Shown one piece after another: positions 7,704 to 15,728 of a DNA stretch of 34,626 nucleotides. This stretch comes from Sorangiineae bacterium NIC37A_2 (GTDB lineage Bacteria > Myxococcota_A > Polyangia > Polyangiales > Polyangiaceae). Both the position numbers and the translations under genes were made by a program. Every line of letters begins with the position of its first letter. The stretch's first letter is position 1. Below the pieces are notes generated by a model. That model was not told the DNA's origin and did no database searches. It was given only the letters and a program-made list of their open reading frames with translations. The DNA is taken from the NCBI GenBank assembly GCA_002085155.1, contig NASX01000047.1, positions 1 through 34,626 of the forward strand, written 5' to 3'.

Positions 7704-7730
7704 CCCCTGAACCAAGAAGGAACTCACGAT

Positions 7731-7937
7731 ATGGCATTCATCACGAAGAACACGAAGTCCTCCCGAAACCTCCTCGGCGACGAACGGGGCCTCTCGACGA
7801 TCGAATACGTCATCCTCATGGCCATCGTCGTCATCGGCGCCGTCGGTACCTGGAACGAGATTGGCGCCAAGTTCAAGGGGACGCTCGGCGAGTCGAGGGA
7901 CGACGTGAACAAGATCGGCGGGGCCGAGGACGAATAG
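7731..7937 (+). CDS. flp: Flp-type major pilin
   Basis: This 68-residue prepilin of the Tad system has a leader of about 20 residues ending DERG. It continues LSTIEYVILMAIVVIGAVG, the classic Flp N-terminus with Glu-Tyr at +5/+6 after the processed glycine, and a short hydrophilic tail ending GGAEDE. The length matches Flp pilins. The ATG at 7731 has an AAGAAGGAA ribosome binding site. Upstream in-frame extension to 7173 is C-rich spacer and is not coding. The prepilin peptidase gene starts nine bases after the stop, so the pilin and its processing enzyme share an operon. This is probably the major pilin; the gene at 6709-6984 is a diverged relative. Confidence 0.93.
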   Translation: MAFITKNTKSSRNLLGDERGLSTIEYVILMAIVVIGAVGTWNEIGAKFKGTLGESRDDVNKIGGAEDE

Positions 7938-7946
7938 GCGGGTCAC

Positions 7947-8450
7947 ATGCTCTCCCTCTTCGCCCTCGTCCTCGCGCTCGTGGCGGGTGTCCTCGACGCC
8001 CGCGGCGGCAAGATCCCGAACTGGCTGACGCTGGGAGGACTCGCGGTCGCCTTGGCTCTCTCCCCTCTCGGAGGGAGCCAAGGCGCCGCCTTGAGCTTCG
8101 CGGGCATGATTTTCGTGGGGTTTGTCCCCTGCCTGCTCTTCTTCCTCACGCGGGGCGCTGCCATTGGCGGGGGAGACGTGAAGCTCTGGGCGGCGCTCGG
8201 AGCGTGCCTCGGGCCTGATCTCGGCCTCGCCGCGCTGCTCTGGTCCCTCGCGATTCTTCTCCTCTACGCGCTGTTTCGCGCCGCCGCGCGCGGCTCCCTG
8301 TTCCGCCTCCTCGCCCAAACCGCGCGCCACACGATCGGACGCGGCGACCCCGCTTCGGTGACGACCCTTCGTTTCGGTCCCGCGATCGCCCTCGGAACGT
8401 GTCTCGTGCTGCTGGTCGAGAAGTTCCCCGCTCTTCCGCTCCTGTTCTGA
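7947..8450 (+). CDS. cpaA: CpaA/TadV-type prepilin peptidase (A24 aspartic protease)
   Basis: This 167-residue integral membrane aspartic peptidase is predicted to cleave the Flp and TadE/G-like prepilins after the leader glycine. The two catalytic aspartates of the A24 family are visible. One is in VLDARGGKIPNWLT (D17, the DxRxxxIPNxLT motif) and one in AIGGGDVKLWAALGA (the GxGDxK motif, near residue 75). About five or six hydrophobic helices flank them. As in other TadV/CpaA proteins there is no N-methyltransferase domain. The ATG at 7947 follows flp by nine bases with an AGGCGGG-like site. The gene lies between the pilin and the pseudopilin genes, all on the plus strand. Confidence 0.92.
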   Translation: MLSLFALVLALVAGVLDARGGKIPNWLTLGGLAVALALSPLGGSQGAALSFAGMIFVGFVPCLLFFLTRGAAIGGGDVKLWAALGACLGPDLGLAALLWSLAILLLYALFRAAARGSLFRLLAQTARHTIGRGDPASVTTLRFGPAIALGTCLVLLVEKFPALPLLF

Positions 8451-8478
8451 TTCACGCTGCCACCGCTCAGGATTCCCC

Positions 8479-9231
8479 ATGGCTCGCCCGTCACCGTCCT
8501 CCGCCCGTTTCCGCCGAGCTCTCCGCGCTCGGCGCGTCCGCGGCACGACCTCGATCGAGATGGTCATGGTGTTTCCGCTCATGATCGCCGCTTGGTTCGG
8601 ATTGACGCAGCTCGGCCTCGTCGTCGTCGGGAAGTTCGTCGTACAACACGCGGCGCACCGCGCCGCACGCGCGGCGGTGGTCGTCCTCGACGACGACCCT
8701 AAGGAATACGGAGCCGACGGCCTGAAGCGAAATCGCTTGGAGGGAGAGGACGATCCGCGCTTCGTCGCCATCAAACGCGCCGCCTCCGCGCCGCTGACGG
8801 TCCTCGCGCCCTCGGAGGAAGCTCTGAACTTCGAAAAACTTCTGAACCGGGAAGTCCCCGTCTCTTCGACGTTCCGCGACTCTATCACCTCGGGCCTGGG
8901 TCAGGCCCTCTTAGGTGTCGTCGGGTACAACGGCGTGAGCGTCGTGCTCTCTATCACAAACGAGAGTGAGAGTGACCAGTTTGGTCTCAAGGACCCCGTG
9001 ACGGCCCGGGTCGACTACCTGTTTCCTTGTCGGGTCCCCTTCGGAGCTCTGCTCATTTGCAAGAGCTACAAAGATCTCATGTCCGACGACGAGACGAAAG
9101 AGATCCTCGAGAGGGTGGAGAACCCGAACCTCCAGAAGCTCCTCGAAGTCACGCCCTTCCGCTTCCTCGTGCTCTCCGCCGAGGAAACCCTCCCCAATCA
9201 AGGCGCCGATTACCATGGAAAGTACGAGTAA
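8479..9231 (+). CDS. tadE: TadE-like pseudopilin
   Basis: This 250-residue protein has a basic leader (SARFRRALRARRVRG) and a prepilin-type segment, G then TTSIEMVMVFPLMIAAWFGL, with Glu at +5. That is the TadE-like signature for minor pilins processed by the TadV peptidase. After the helix comes VVQHAAHRAARAAVVVLDDD, matching TadE-family proteins, then a large extracytoplasmic domain with two cysteines (FPCRVPFGALLICKSYKD) that could form a disulfide. The length exceeds simple TadE proteins, so the C-terminal half is probably a lineage-specific addition. It starts 28 bases after cpaA with an AGGA site and overlaps the next gene by 17 bases. Confidence 0.85.
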   Translation: MARPSPSSARFRRALRARRVRGTTSIEMVMVFPLMIAAWFGLTQLGLVVVGKFVVQHAAHRAARAAVVVLDDDPKEYGADGLKRNRLEGEDDPRFVAIKRAASAPLTVLAPSEEALNFEKLLNREVPVSSTFRDSITSGLGQALLGVVGYNGVSVVLSITNESESDQFGLKDPVTARVDYLFPCRVPFGALLICKSYKDLMSDDETKEILERVENPNLQKLLEVTPFRFLVLSAEETLPNQGADYHGKYE

Positions 9232-11068
9232 GACAGCTCCCCGCCGCCTCTCTATCCGGGCCGCGCTCCTTCACTCGGAGCGCGGCGCCATCAGCATCCT
9301 CGGGTTGATCCTCGCGATGCTGCTCATCGCGCTGACCTTCTACGCGCTCGGCATCGGCCGCACCATTTTGGCGCAAGAGGCGATGCAAGACGCCGCCGAC
9401 GCCGCCGGCTTCGCCTCCGCGGTCATTCATGCGCGCGGCATGAATCTCATCGTCTACATCAACTGGGTGATGGCAGCGCTCCTCGCCATTTTGATCGCGC
9501 TCCGACTCCTGCAGGCCCTCTTCACCATCGGGGCCATCGTGTTTGCAGCGCTCGCCACCCCAACCTTCGGGGCCACGCTTCCGATGGCTGGATTCTGCAC
9601 CAACGCCGCCCATGGCTTTGAAAGGGCCTATAACGCTGCCAAACCGCCGGTGGAGGCTGGACTCCGGCTCGCCCATTTCGCTGAAAAAGGCGTCTCGGTG
9701 ATCGTGCCCGCCGTGGCCACGCTGGGCGCGCTCGGAGAAGCAGCCGAGTCCCATTATCCGGCGACCGGCGCCTTCGCGCTCCCTTCGCGGATCCGCTTAC
9801 CTGTCGAGTCGGATGAGTTTTCGGTGCTCTGCGAGCGCGGAGGGCGAGAGGTCGGCAAGATCGTCCTCGCCCCGCTCGGAGAGGGCATGCGAGATCAATT
9901 TGGCGACGTGATCGGCGACCTCACCAAGAGCATGAGCGAGTACTTCTGCGGTGGCGGCAAGGGAGCTCCTCCCTCGTACAGCCGGACCATCGAGAAGACT
10001 TATCCAGAGCTCGAAGGCGCAGACTGCAAGTCAGAAGAAGACTGCACTTTGGCGGGGCTCCGGAACATGGAGGCCAAACCGAACGTCCATGCGGACGATC
10101 CTTGTCCTCCCTACAGCGCCTGCGAAAAGAGAGCCCTCCAAGCCCGCGCCTACTGTGACCCGAGCTCTGGACGCACTCCAAAGTCTTACACCTACCTGAA
10201 GCAAGACCTCGAGATCGTCTACCGCCATCATCCCGACGGCAGCGTCGTCGAAGAGTCAAGAAAGGTCCTGAGCCAGTCCGAGGAAAAACTCGGGCGCAGT
10301 CCCTGTGACTACACGCCCGGGTTCGATCTTCCCTGGTCTCCCTGGGAGAGCCGGGCTCGTCCGAACGGAGAGAAACGCCCGCTTCCCGTCTGCAAGAGGA
10401 CCCTGAATCACGTAGGCCCCCCTGGCGACAATGGCCTCTCTCCGCCTCGCCACGAGCTCCATATCTCACACATCCTCAGCTGCACCTTCGAGGAGAAGAT
10501 CGAAGAGCCGCTCACGGAAGAAGGCGAGACCATGAACGGCGACGACAGCATGACTCCGATGCGCGTCGAGACGGACCTCAAGCTCGGCGGTGGTGCATTC
10601 CAGATCCGTACGGTGGCGTTCGGAGACGGCGTCGGTCCCGGATACTTCAAGGACGGAGTGAATGTCGTGATTACGGCTCCCGCTGCCGAGGAAGAGGGTG
10701 CCCTGCCTGAGCTAGCGCAAACGATCGAAGGTTTGTCGGCCGACGCCATGACGTTTCTAGGGAAAGTGTCGATCGCCCAGGCTGAGTATTACTTCGCCGA
10801 CGTCGACGGCGAAGCGTCTCGCGAGGACTGGATGTGGCGACCCGCTTGGACCGCTCGATTGCGGCGCTTCCGTCTCCCTTCAAAGGAAGAGGAAGACAGC
10901 GAGCGAAGCCGCATGGAAGCGACAGCTGCGCGGGATGACGCAGACAGCGCCGAGTTCGGAGGATTGAAACGAGAAGGAAGTCCGGAAGGCTCCTGCCAAA
11001 AGGCGATGGGGAATTGTGGTGGGTTCTGGGAGGCGCTGCTTTCCCTCGACGAGATGGTGATTCACTGA
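9215..11068 (+). CDS. tadG: Large TadG-like protein
   Basis: This 617-residue protein has an N-terminal basic segment and SERGAISILGLILAMLLIAL, like the TadG or Tad-Flp N-terminal domain. It continues ILAQEAMQDAADAAGFASAV, the typical TadG motif after the helix. Two more hydrophobic stretches follow near residues 80-125 (VYINWVMAALLAILIALRLL and a neighbour). The remainder is a long extracytoplasmic region with a cysteine-rich part around residues 245-420. I see no von Willebrand MIDAS motif (DxSxS), which many TadG proteins carry. The Glu at +5 of true pseudopilins is missing, so it may not be processed. The ATG at 9215 lies inside the end of tadE with AAGG upstream, and the stop overlaps the next start (TGATG). 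Confidence 0.8.
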   Translation: MESTSKTAPRRLSIRAALLHSERGAISILGLILAMLLIALTFYALGIGRTILAQEAMQDAADAAGFASAVIHARGMNLIVYINWVMAALLAILIALRLLQALFTIGAIVFAALATPTFGATLPMAGFCTNAAHGFERAYNAAKPPVEAGLRLAHFAEKGVSVIVPAVATLGALGEAAESHYPATGAFALPSRIRLPVESDEFSVLCERGGREVGKIVLAPLGEGMRDQFGDVIGDLTKSMSEYFCGGGKGAPPSYSRTIEKTYPELEGADCKSEEDCTLAGLRNMEAKPNVHADDPCPPYSACEKRALQARAYCDPSSGRTPKSYTYLKQDLEIVYRHHPDGSVVEESRKVLSQSEEKLGRSPCDYTPGFDLPWSPWESRARPNGEKRPLPVCKRTLNHVGPPGDNGLSPPRHELHISHILSCTFEEKIEEPLTEEGETMNGDDSMTPMRVETDLKLGGGAFQIRTVAFGDGVGPGYFKDGVNVVITAPAAEEEGALPELAQTIEGLSADAMTFLGKVSIAQAEYYFADVDGEASREDWMWRPAWTARLRRFRLPSKEEEDSERSRMEATAARDDADSAEFGGLKREGSPEGSCQKAMGNCGGFWEALLSLDEMVIH

Positions 11069-11724
11069 TGAAAGCGATGAAACGTTCTCCCTCTTTCCGC
11101 CCTTTTGCCCTCTGCGGAAGGCGCGCGCTTCCCCACTCCTATGGCGTTCCCTCGATCCATCGACGGGTCCGTCGCGTTCGAGTGCGCGGCATCGCGTCGG
11201 TCGAAGCGGCCATCATGTTGCCGCTCTTGTGCCTGGTGTTCGCGGGGGTTCTCTACGTGAACAAGCTGGTCACCAGCACTCAGCTCGCGGCGAGCACCGT
11301 GCGGCGCTGCGCTTGGCAGATCGCGGCGAGCGGCTGCGGCAAGGTTCCGGAGGACTGTCCGGAGGCCAACCGGGAAGAGGACCCTGCCTTGAAGAACCGC
11401 ATGGACGAGGCAGGAGTCACAACCTCGCTCGCCCCCGAACGCCTCGAAAGCGAGGGAGGCCCGGTTCCCGAGGGCTCCGGAGTTTATGAAGCGTTCAAGG
11501 ACATCAGCGTGAAGTTGAACGAGCTCTTGCTCGACCGATTCGAGATCTCTGACGAGGAGGAGTTCGAGCGCCAGGAGCTCCTCGGAGGAGAAACGGTCAC
11601 CGTGGGGCGATCCTTCTCACTTCCATGCAACGTCGAGCCCGATTCGGCCGAAGGAATCGCCGACAAGCTCTTCTCCGGGTTTGGCCCGGAGACAAAGCCG
11701 GAACCCAAGCGCCTCGACGAATAA
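11068..11724 (+). CDS. Second TadE-like pseudopilin
   Basis: This 218-residue protein has an Arg-rich leader of about 40 residues, then RG followed by IASVEAAIMLPLLCLVFAGV. That is a TadE-like prepilin segment with Glu at +5 after glycine. The sequence continues YVNKLVTSTQLAASTVRRCAW, as in TadE proteins, with a CGKVPEDC pair that might form a disulfide. A charged C-terminal domain ends in a Lys/Glu-rich stretch. The start at 11068 overlaps the tadG stop (TGATG); an upstream in-frame start at 11014 lies within tadG and is rejected. The stop is two bases before the next ATG. It is probably a minor pilin acting with the 8479-9231 product. Confidence 0.83.
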   Translation: MKAMKRSPSFRPFALCGRRALPHSYGVPSIHRRVRRVRVRGIASVEAAIMLPLLCLVFAGVLYVNKLVTSTQLAASTVRRCAWQIAASGCGKVPEDCPEANREEDPALKNRMDEAGVTTSLAPERLESEGGPVPEGSGVYEAFKDISVKLNELLLDRFEISDEEEFERQELLGGETVTVGRSFSLPCNVEPDSAEGIADKLFSGFGPETKPEPKRLDE

Positions 11725-11726
11725 AC

Positions 11727-12629
11727 ATGACCACGAAATCCGCTCCCCCTCGTCCCCCCTCCGAGCGAGCCCGCCTCCTCCGCGCCTTTCTGGAGCTCTC
11801 GCTCCTCACGGCCTTGGTCCTTGCTGGAACTTTCTTCGTTCTCCTCCGCACAGCCCAGGCGCGCCTCGAGGGTGCCGCACAAGGACTCTTCCCGACCTTG
11901 CTCGAGGGAGAGGGCTCCAGTTCCTCCACCCACTTGTCCCGGGGAACTCTTCACCTGAACGGTATCCAGTTCGAAGTCGAAAGTAGAAGTCTGCCTGGCT
12001 CGCCCGAAGAGCAGAGCGCCCGCCTTCGAGAGAGTTGTCCCGGGTTCTCCATGGAAGGAGAAGGAAGAACCGCGTTCGGTCGGTCCGTCATCTGCCTTCG
12101 AACCCCCAAGGGCAAAGATGGGAGCCTCGTCAGCAGCCTGAAGCGCTGGGCTGAAACGGAGGACCTCAGAGAGCTCGGTGCGCCGGAGGTGAGTTTCCTC
12201 CGCTCGACTGAGCTCGCGGGCGCGCCCGCGACGCACCTCCTGCACCTCCGCACGCGTTCCTTGGCGATGCACTCCGCCTTTCCTCAAGAAGGAGACGCTC
12301 CCGGTCTCGACCCGAGCTTTGCTCCGCGACCAGAAGGGCGCCGCATTCTCAGCGCCCACTACCAGAGCGCCGCCGACCGGAATCGGTCCACACGCCCGCG
12401 AGAGGTTCTCTTCGCTTATGAGAGCGCAAAGCCACCAGCGATTATGCTCAAGGACTACGAGCAAACTCTGCTGGAGAAGGGCTTCCGACGACTCCCGACA
12501 GGCGAAACTGGTCCCCATGGCGCCGCGTTCTCCTCCAACAAGGACACCTTCATCGTGATCGCCGGCGAACACGGCTCGGGTTCTTGGCTCTCTCTCGCCC
12601 TCTTGCCGAAGACCGGGTCAAGGACGTGA
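11727..12629 (+). CDS. Membrane-anchored protein of unknown function, last gene of the plus-strand tad arm
   Basis: I do not recognise this 300-residue protein. It has a basic N-terminus, one membrane helix at about 19-40 (AFLELSLLTALVLAGTFFVL) and a soluble, presumably periplasmic, domain with two cysteines. The C-terminal third (IMLKDYEQTLLEKGFRRLPT, then DTFIVIAGEHGSGSWLSLAL) looks like a compact alpha/beta module. The start at 11727 is two bases after the pseudopilin stop, so it is surely co-transcribed and coupled. Position and topology suggest an accessory pilus-assembly protein, but nothing more specific can be supported. Codon use matches its neighbours. Confidence 0.75.
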   Translation: MTTKSAPPRPPSERARLLRAFLELSLLTALVLAGTFFVLLRTAQARLEGAAQGLFPTLLEGEGSSSSTHLSRGTLHLNGIQFEVESRSLPGSPEEQSARLRESCPGFSMEGEGRTAFGRSVICLRTPKGKDGSLVSSLKRWAETEDLRELGAPEVSFLRSTELAGAPATHLLHLRTRSLAMHSAFPQEGDAPGLDPSFAPRPEGRRILSAHYQSAADRNRSTRPREVLFAYESAKPPAIMLKDYEQTLLEKGFRRLPTGETGPHGAAFSSNKDTFIVIAGEHGSGSWLSLALLPKTGSRT

Positions 12630-12644
12630 ACACCGCAAATACAA

Positions 12645-12675
12645 GCAGTCCCCGAGCCGCTCGTTCGGGGACTGC
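12645..12675 (-). terminator. Perfect 11-bp-stem hairpin between convergent operons
   Basis: GCAGTCCCCGA pairs perfectly with TCGGGGACTGC around a nine-base loop. On the minus strand it is followed by TTGTATTTGCGG, a T-rich tail. It therefore looks like the intrinsic terminator of the DUF4340/Gld operon and may also stop the tad arm coming from the left. Confidence 0.8.
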
Positions 12676-12693
12676 CACTTCGAATCAGCGGGA

Positions 12694-12759
12694 AAGCTGC
12701 GGAGCTCGGTCAGCCCTCAAGAGATGGGAAGCTGCGGAGCTCGGTCAGCCCTCAAGAGA
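12694..12759. repeat. Two direct copies of a 31-bp sequence, 35 bp apart
   Basis: Copies at 12694-12724 and 12729-12759 are identical (beginning AAGCTGCGGAGCTCGG and ending CCTCAAGAGA), separated by TGGG. They fill the gap between the terminator hairpin and the DUF4340 stop codon. No insertion-sequence remnant is seen nearby. Confidence 0.9.
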
Positions 12760-12782
12760 GTCGAACCGAGGACGGATGAACC

Positions 12783-13847
12783 TCAGTCCTCTCCAGAGTC
12801 CTTCTTCTTCTGGAACTTGGACTCTTCCGCGAAGGCCCAGTCTGAGGCCCAGCTGCTGATCGTGTAGATCTCGCTGCCCTCAGGGAGCTTCGCGTAGCGG
12901 CTCGAGCCTTCGGCGTTCGAACCGAACAGGACCTGAGTTTTGGCGTCGCCGATGGTGATCGTGAGCTCAGCCAGGGGCTTGTCGAGACCCGTATCGCTGA
13001 GGCTCTTCCCATCTCCGAAGCCCGTCGCGTTCAGGGACTTGTAAGCGCGGAGGAGGTCGTCGACCTTGCTCGACTCGAAGTCTTTGATCGCCGAAAGAGC
13101 GCCGGCCTTACCCTTCTTGAAGCGGCCCGACCACTTGTCGCCTTCTTTCTTGAACTCGAAGGCGCCGTTTTCGTTCACGACGTCGACGCGGGTGACTTTT
13201 TCGGTCTCGAACTTCAAGACGCTCGTGTCCCGCCAGCCCTTGGTGTCTCGGGAGAACAGGTAGCTCGAGTAGCCGTCGATGACGAAGACGCCTTCTTGGC
13301 CAGGGAGGCGAGCCGTCTGGCCCCGGCCGCCGCTCTTGCCCGCAAAGAGCTCAAGCGCAACCTTGTCTCCTTCGAAGACGGTGATGTGGGTCGCTTTGTC
13401 GTCGCTGAGGTCGTACTGAGCGTAGCTTTCCGCCGAGCTCGAGATCTGCTCCTTGATCTTCAGCTTGGGCAAGCTGGACAGGAGGCTCTCGACGTTCGTC
13501 TGGTTGGCGAGGGCGCTGAGGGGCTCGGAGAGTTTCCACTCCGCCCCTTCTTTGACCAGGGTGTGGCGCTCGGGAGGTGCGATGGCGGCGCCTTCGGCTG
13601 CGTCGGAGGGGCGCTCGATCACGATCTTCGTCGCGTTGTCCTTAATGGACTCGGCGACCGACAAGGTCGGGAGAGTCGCCGCGGCGACCTCTCCCGAGAG
13701 GCTCTTGATCTCGGCCTTCTTCCCTTCCGTCTGGAGGTAGAGAGCGCCGCCCAACAGGGCGAGGACGCCAAGCGCGATGTAGAGACGCCTTTCACTCCCC
13801 GTCGCCGAGCTAGCGACCGGTTTGTTTTCAGTTGAAGATTCCGTCAT
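12783..13847 (-). CDS. DUF4340 protein of a Gld-type ABC cassette
   Basis: This 354-residue protein has one N-terminal membrane helix (about 22-38, LYIALGVLALLGGALYLQ) and a large periplasmic region with the repeated beta-rich DUF4340 pattern. Examples are KIVIERPSDAAEGAA, LVKEGAEWKLSEPLSALAN, VTRVDVVNENGAFEFKKEGD and LAELTITIGDAKTQVLFGSN followed by YTISSWASDWAF. DUF4340 genes are commonly found directly after GldG-type genes, as here, and the protein is thought to work with the transporter; its exact role is unknown. The start is ATG at 13847 with an AGGAGA site, 33 bases after gldG. It is last in the operon and followed by the 12645-12675 hairpin. Confidence 0.9.
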   Translation of the reverse strand: MTESSTENKPVASSATGSERRLYIALGVLALLGGALYLQTEGKKAEIKSLSGEVAAATLPTLSVAESIKDNATKIVIERPSDAAEGAAIAPPERHTLVKEGAEWKLSEPLSALANQTNVESLLSSLPKLKIKEQISSSAESYAQYDLSDDKATHITVFEGDKVALELFAGKSGGRGQTARLPGQEGVFVIDGYSSYLFSRDTKGWRDTSVLKFETEKVTRVDVVNENGAFEFKKEGDKWSGRFKKGKAGALSAIKDFESSKVDDLLRAYKSLNATGFGDGKSLSDTGLDKPLAELTITIGDAKTQVLFGSNAEGSSRYAKLPEGSEIYTISSWASDWAFAEESKFQKKKDSGED

Positions 13848-13880
13848 GGGAAAGATCTCCTGGGGCTAGGGTGTGATTCG

Positions 13881-15725
13881 TTAGGCGGCCTTCTGGGCGC
13901 GCTTCGCCTCGCGGCTCCGCCACCTGAAGAAACCAACTCCACCGAACGCCAAGGGAACTCCGAGCGTCAGCGTCCACTGAACTCGCTTCTGCAAGTCCTT
14001 ACGCGCCGTACGATACTCTTCGTCCTTCTTGCGAATCTCTTCTTCCGAGTCGTCGACCTTGAACTCAGGCTTCTTGACGCTCGAGTAGGTCAGGTTCGCC
14101 TCGCCGAGGATCTTGGCGCTGGCCGCGATGAGATCGGTGTCCCCGCTCATCCAGTCCAGCGTGTTCTTCAGGCTGAGGATGGTCTGGGTCAGGTACTTCT
14201 GGGCGTAGGGGCCAGCAAACTGGAGGAGCTCCTTGTTGCCGCCGAGCGCTCCGAACATCGCCATTTGGCCGTGCTGCTCAGGTCCGTTGCCCGCGTAGGC
14301 AAAGGGGTTCGTGAGGAACTGGCTCGACGAGATGACAAGAACGCGAGACGGCTTGGCCGCGACCTCGGGAGCGGTGATCCCTTCCCCGGGGTTCCCAGCA
14401 AAAGCGCTCTTCAGCTTTCCTTCGGCGCTCGCCGCGATGATGCGCTGCTCGAAGGGAGGCTTCGGATCCCAGCGGTCACGCAGCGACATGTCGACGGTGT
14501 CCGCGACGATCACGTTCGCTGCGGGGGTCGTGCGAGCCACCGCCTTGAGCGTCACGTCTGCGGGCTGCTTGTCGCGATGGAGCACAAGGGAGCTCGGATA
14601 GGGGAACATGATCTCGTCCATCCGGAAGAAAGCCGGGAACGAGGTGTCGAGGAGTCTCTCGTTGTCAGCGAACCGAGGATCGTTGACGACGTGAGCGATG
14701 CCCGGGTGACGGATCCAGGCCATCGTACCCATGCCGACCATGACCGGGATGCGGAACTGGGCGCCGTGGTCGAGGACGGCGTCCTTCTGCATCTCGATGC
14801 CATAACCGCTGAGCAGGGGTCCGAGTCCGTGCAGGGTCAGCTCAGCGCTCATGGCCGAATCGTTCGGCTTCATGGAGACGGCCGAGGCGATCACGACAAG
14901 CGACTTCTCTCCGAGCATCAAAAACTCGTCGATGCGGCGGAGCTCCTTGTCGGTGTAGTCGGCGCCCGGCTGAGTGATCATCAGGCCAACGAAGGACGGA
15001 TCGATCGCCGAGTCCCCGCCTGCGAGGTCGACAGTCTCGATCTCATAGAACGGGAAGTTCTGCTTGATGATCTGCTCAAGCGTCGGAGAGCCGCCCTGAC
15101 CACGGGGGATCAGGTTCGTATCGGTGAGCTTGAGTTCGTCTTTGCCGGTGATGACGCCGATCTTGTGCTTGATGTTGTCGTTCTTATCCCGGATCTCGCG
15201 GATCTTGTTGGTGATGAAGAACTCGAGACCATCGCCCCGTGCGGGGTGGAGCGCGGGGATGACCGCGGTCTCACTGCCGTACTTGAAGACAAGGCCGAGG
15301 AAGCCCTGGGTGATGGCGGCGCTCTCGTCGCCCGTCGCGCTGGCTTCGCCGAACGGCTGCTCCGTCACGCCAGCCTCGCGAGCCTTCTCCCGCGCTTCGT
15401 CCGTCTTCGGCTCGATGATGCTGAACTTAAACTTGCCTCCGCCTTGACGCTCGTACTCCTTGAGCAGGTCGGTCAGGTCACGCACGAACGCGTCGAGCTG
15501 AGCCAGGCCGGTCTTCACGTAAGCGTCGACCTGCACGGGCTCTTTCAAGCTCCGCACCAGACGACCTGAACCCTGGCTGAGGGTGAAGCGCTCCGTGGCG
15601 GTGGTGTCGATACGTTTATAGGCGCCCGCCGAGAGGAGGTTCGCCACCACAACGATGGCCACGATCACTACGAGGTAGAGACCGGTTTGCGCTGCTGCTT
15701 TCCGTTTTTGATCTTGGGTCGCCAT
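13881..15725 (-). CDS. gldG: GldG-type ABC transporter auxiliary protein
   Basis: This 614-residue protein has an N-terminal membrane helix (about 15-35, GLYLVVIVAIVVVANLLSAG) and a C-terminal one (LTLGVPLAFGGVGFFRW), with a long periplasmic domain between. The domain starts with ERFTLSQGSGRLVRSLKEPV and VQVDAYVKTGLAQLDAFVRD. It continues with the conserved GldG/IFT52-like core (HKIGVITGKDELKLTDTN; YEIETVDLAG; DKELRRIDEFLMLGEKSLVV). It sits three bases after the permease gene and before the DUF4340 gene. In Bacteroidetes GldG works with GldA and GldF in gliding. In other phyla this cassette is widespread without gliding, and its substrate is unknown. ATG at 15725 is the only sensible start. 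Confidence 0.9.
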   Translation of the reverse strand: MATQDQKRKAAAQTGLYLVVIVAIVVVANLLSAGAYKRIDTTATERFTLSQGSGRLVRSLKEPVQVDAYVKTGLAQLDAFVRDLTDLLKEYERQGGGKFKFSIIEPKTDEAREKAREAGVTEQPFGEASATGDESAAITQGFLGLVFKYGSETAVIPALHPARGDGLEFFITNKIREIRDKNDNIKHKIGVITGKDELKLTDTNLIPRGQGGSPTLEQIIKQNFPFYEIETVDLAGGDSAIDPSFVGLMITQPGADYTDKELRRIDEFLMLGEKSLVVIASAVSMKPNDSAMSAELTLHGLGPLLSGYGIEMQKDAVLDHGAQFRIPVMVGMGTMAWIRHPGIAHVVNDPRFADNERLLDTSFPAFFRMDEIMFPYPSSLVLHRDKQPADVTLKAVARTTPAANVIVADTVDMSLRDRWDPKPPFEQRIIAASAEGKLKSAFAGNPGEGITAPEVAAKPSRVLVISSSQFLTNPFAYAGNGPEQHGQMAMFGALGGNKELLQFAGPYAQKYLTQTILSLKNTLDWMSGDTDLIAASAKILGEANLTYSSVKKPEFKVDDSEEEIRKKDEEYRTARKDLQKRVQWTLTLGVPLAFGGVGFFRWRSREAKRAQKAA

Positions 15726-15728
15726 ATC

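Larger units (their letters stand above)
6985..7730. other. Gene-poor spacer between two pilin genes, with a tandem repeat
   Basis: About 750 bp separate the minus-strand pilin-like gene from flp. Open frames occur on both strands because the sequence is C-rich on the plus strand and lacks stops, but none has recognisable protein content or a good ribosome binding site. The five-unit 40-bp repeat occupies 7091-7290, with degenerate similar sequence on both flanks. The divergent promoters for the two pilin genes must lie here. I could not assign a -35/-10 or sigma-54 site with confidence. Confidence 0.6.

Noticed and set aside
14265-15569. Plus-strand open frame of 434 codons across the GldG gene
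   Set aside because: It is a shadow of the GldG-type gene, with no ribosome binding site of note and no family resemblance.
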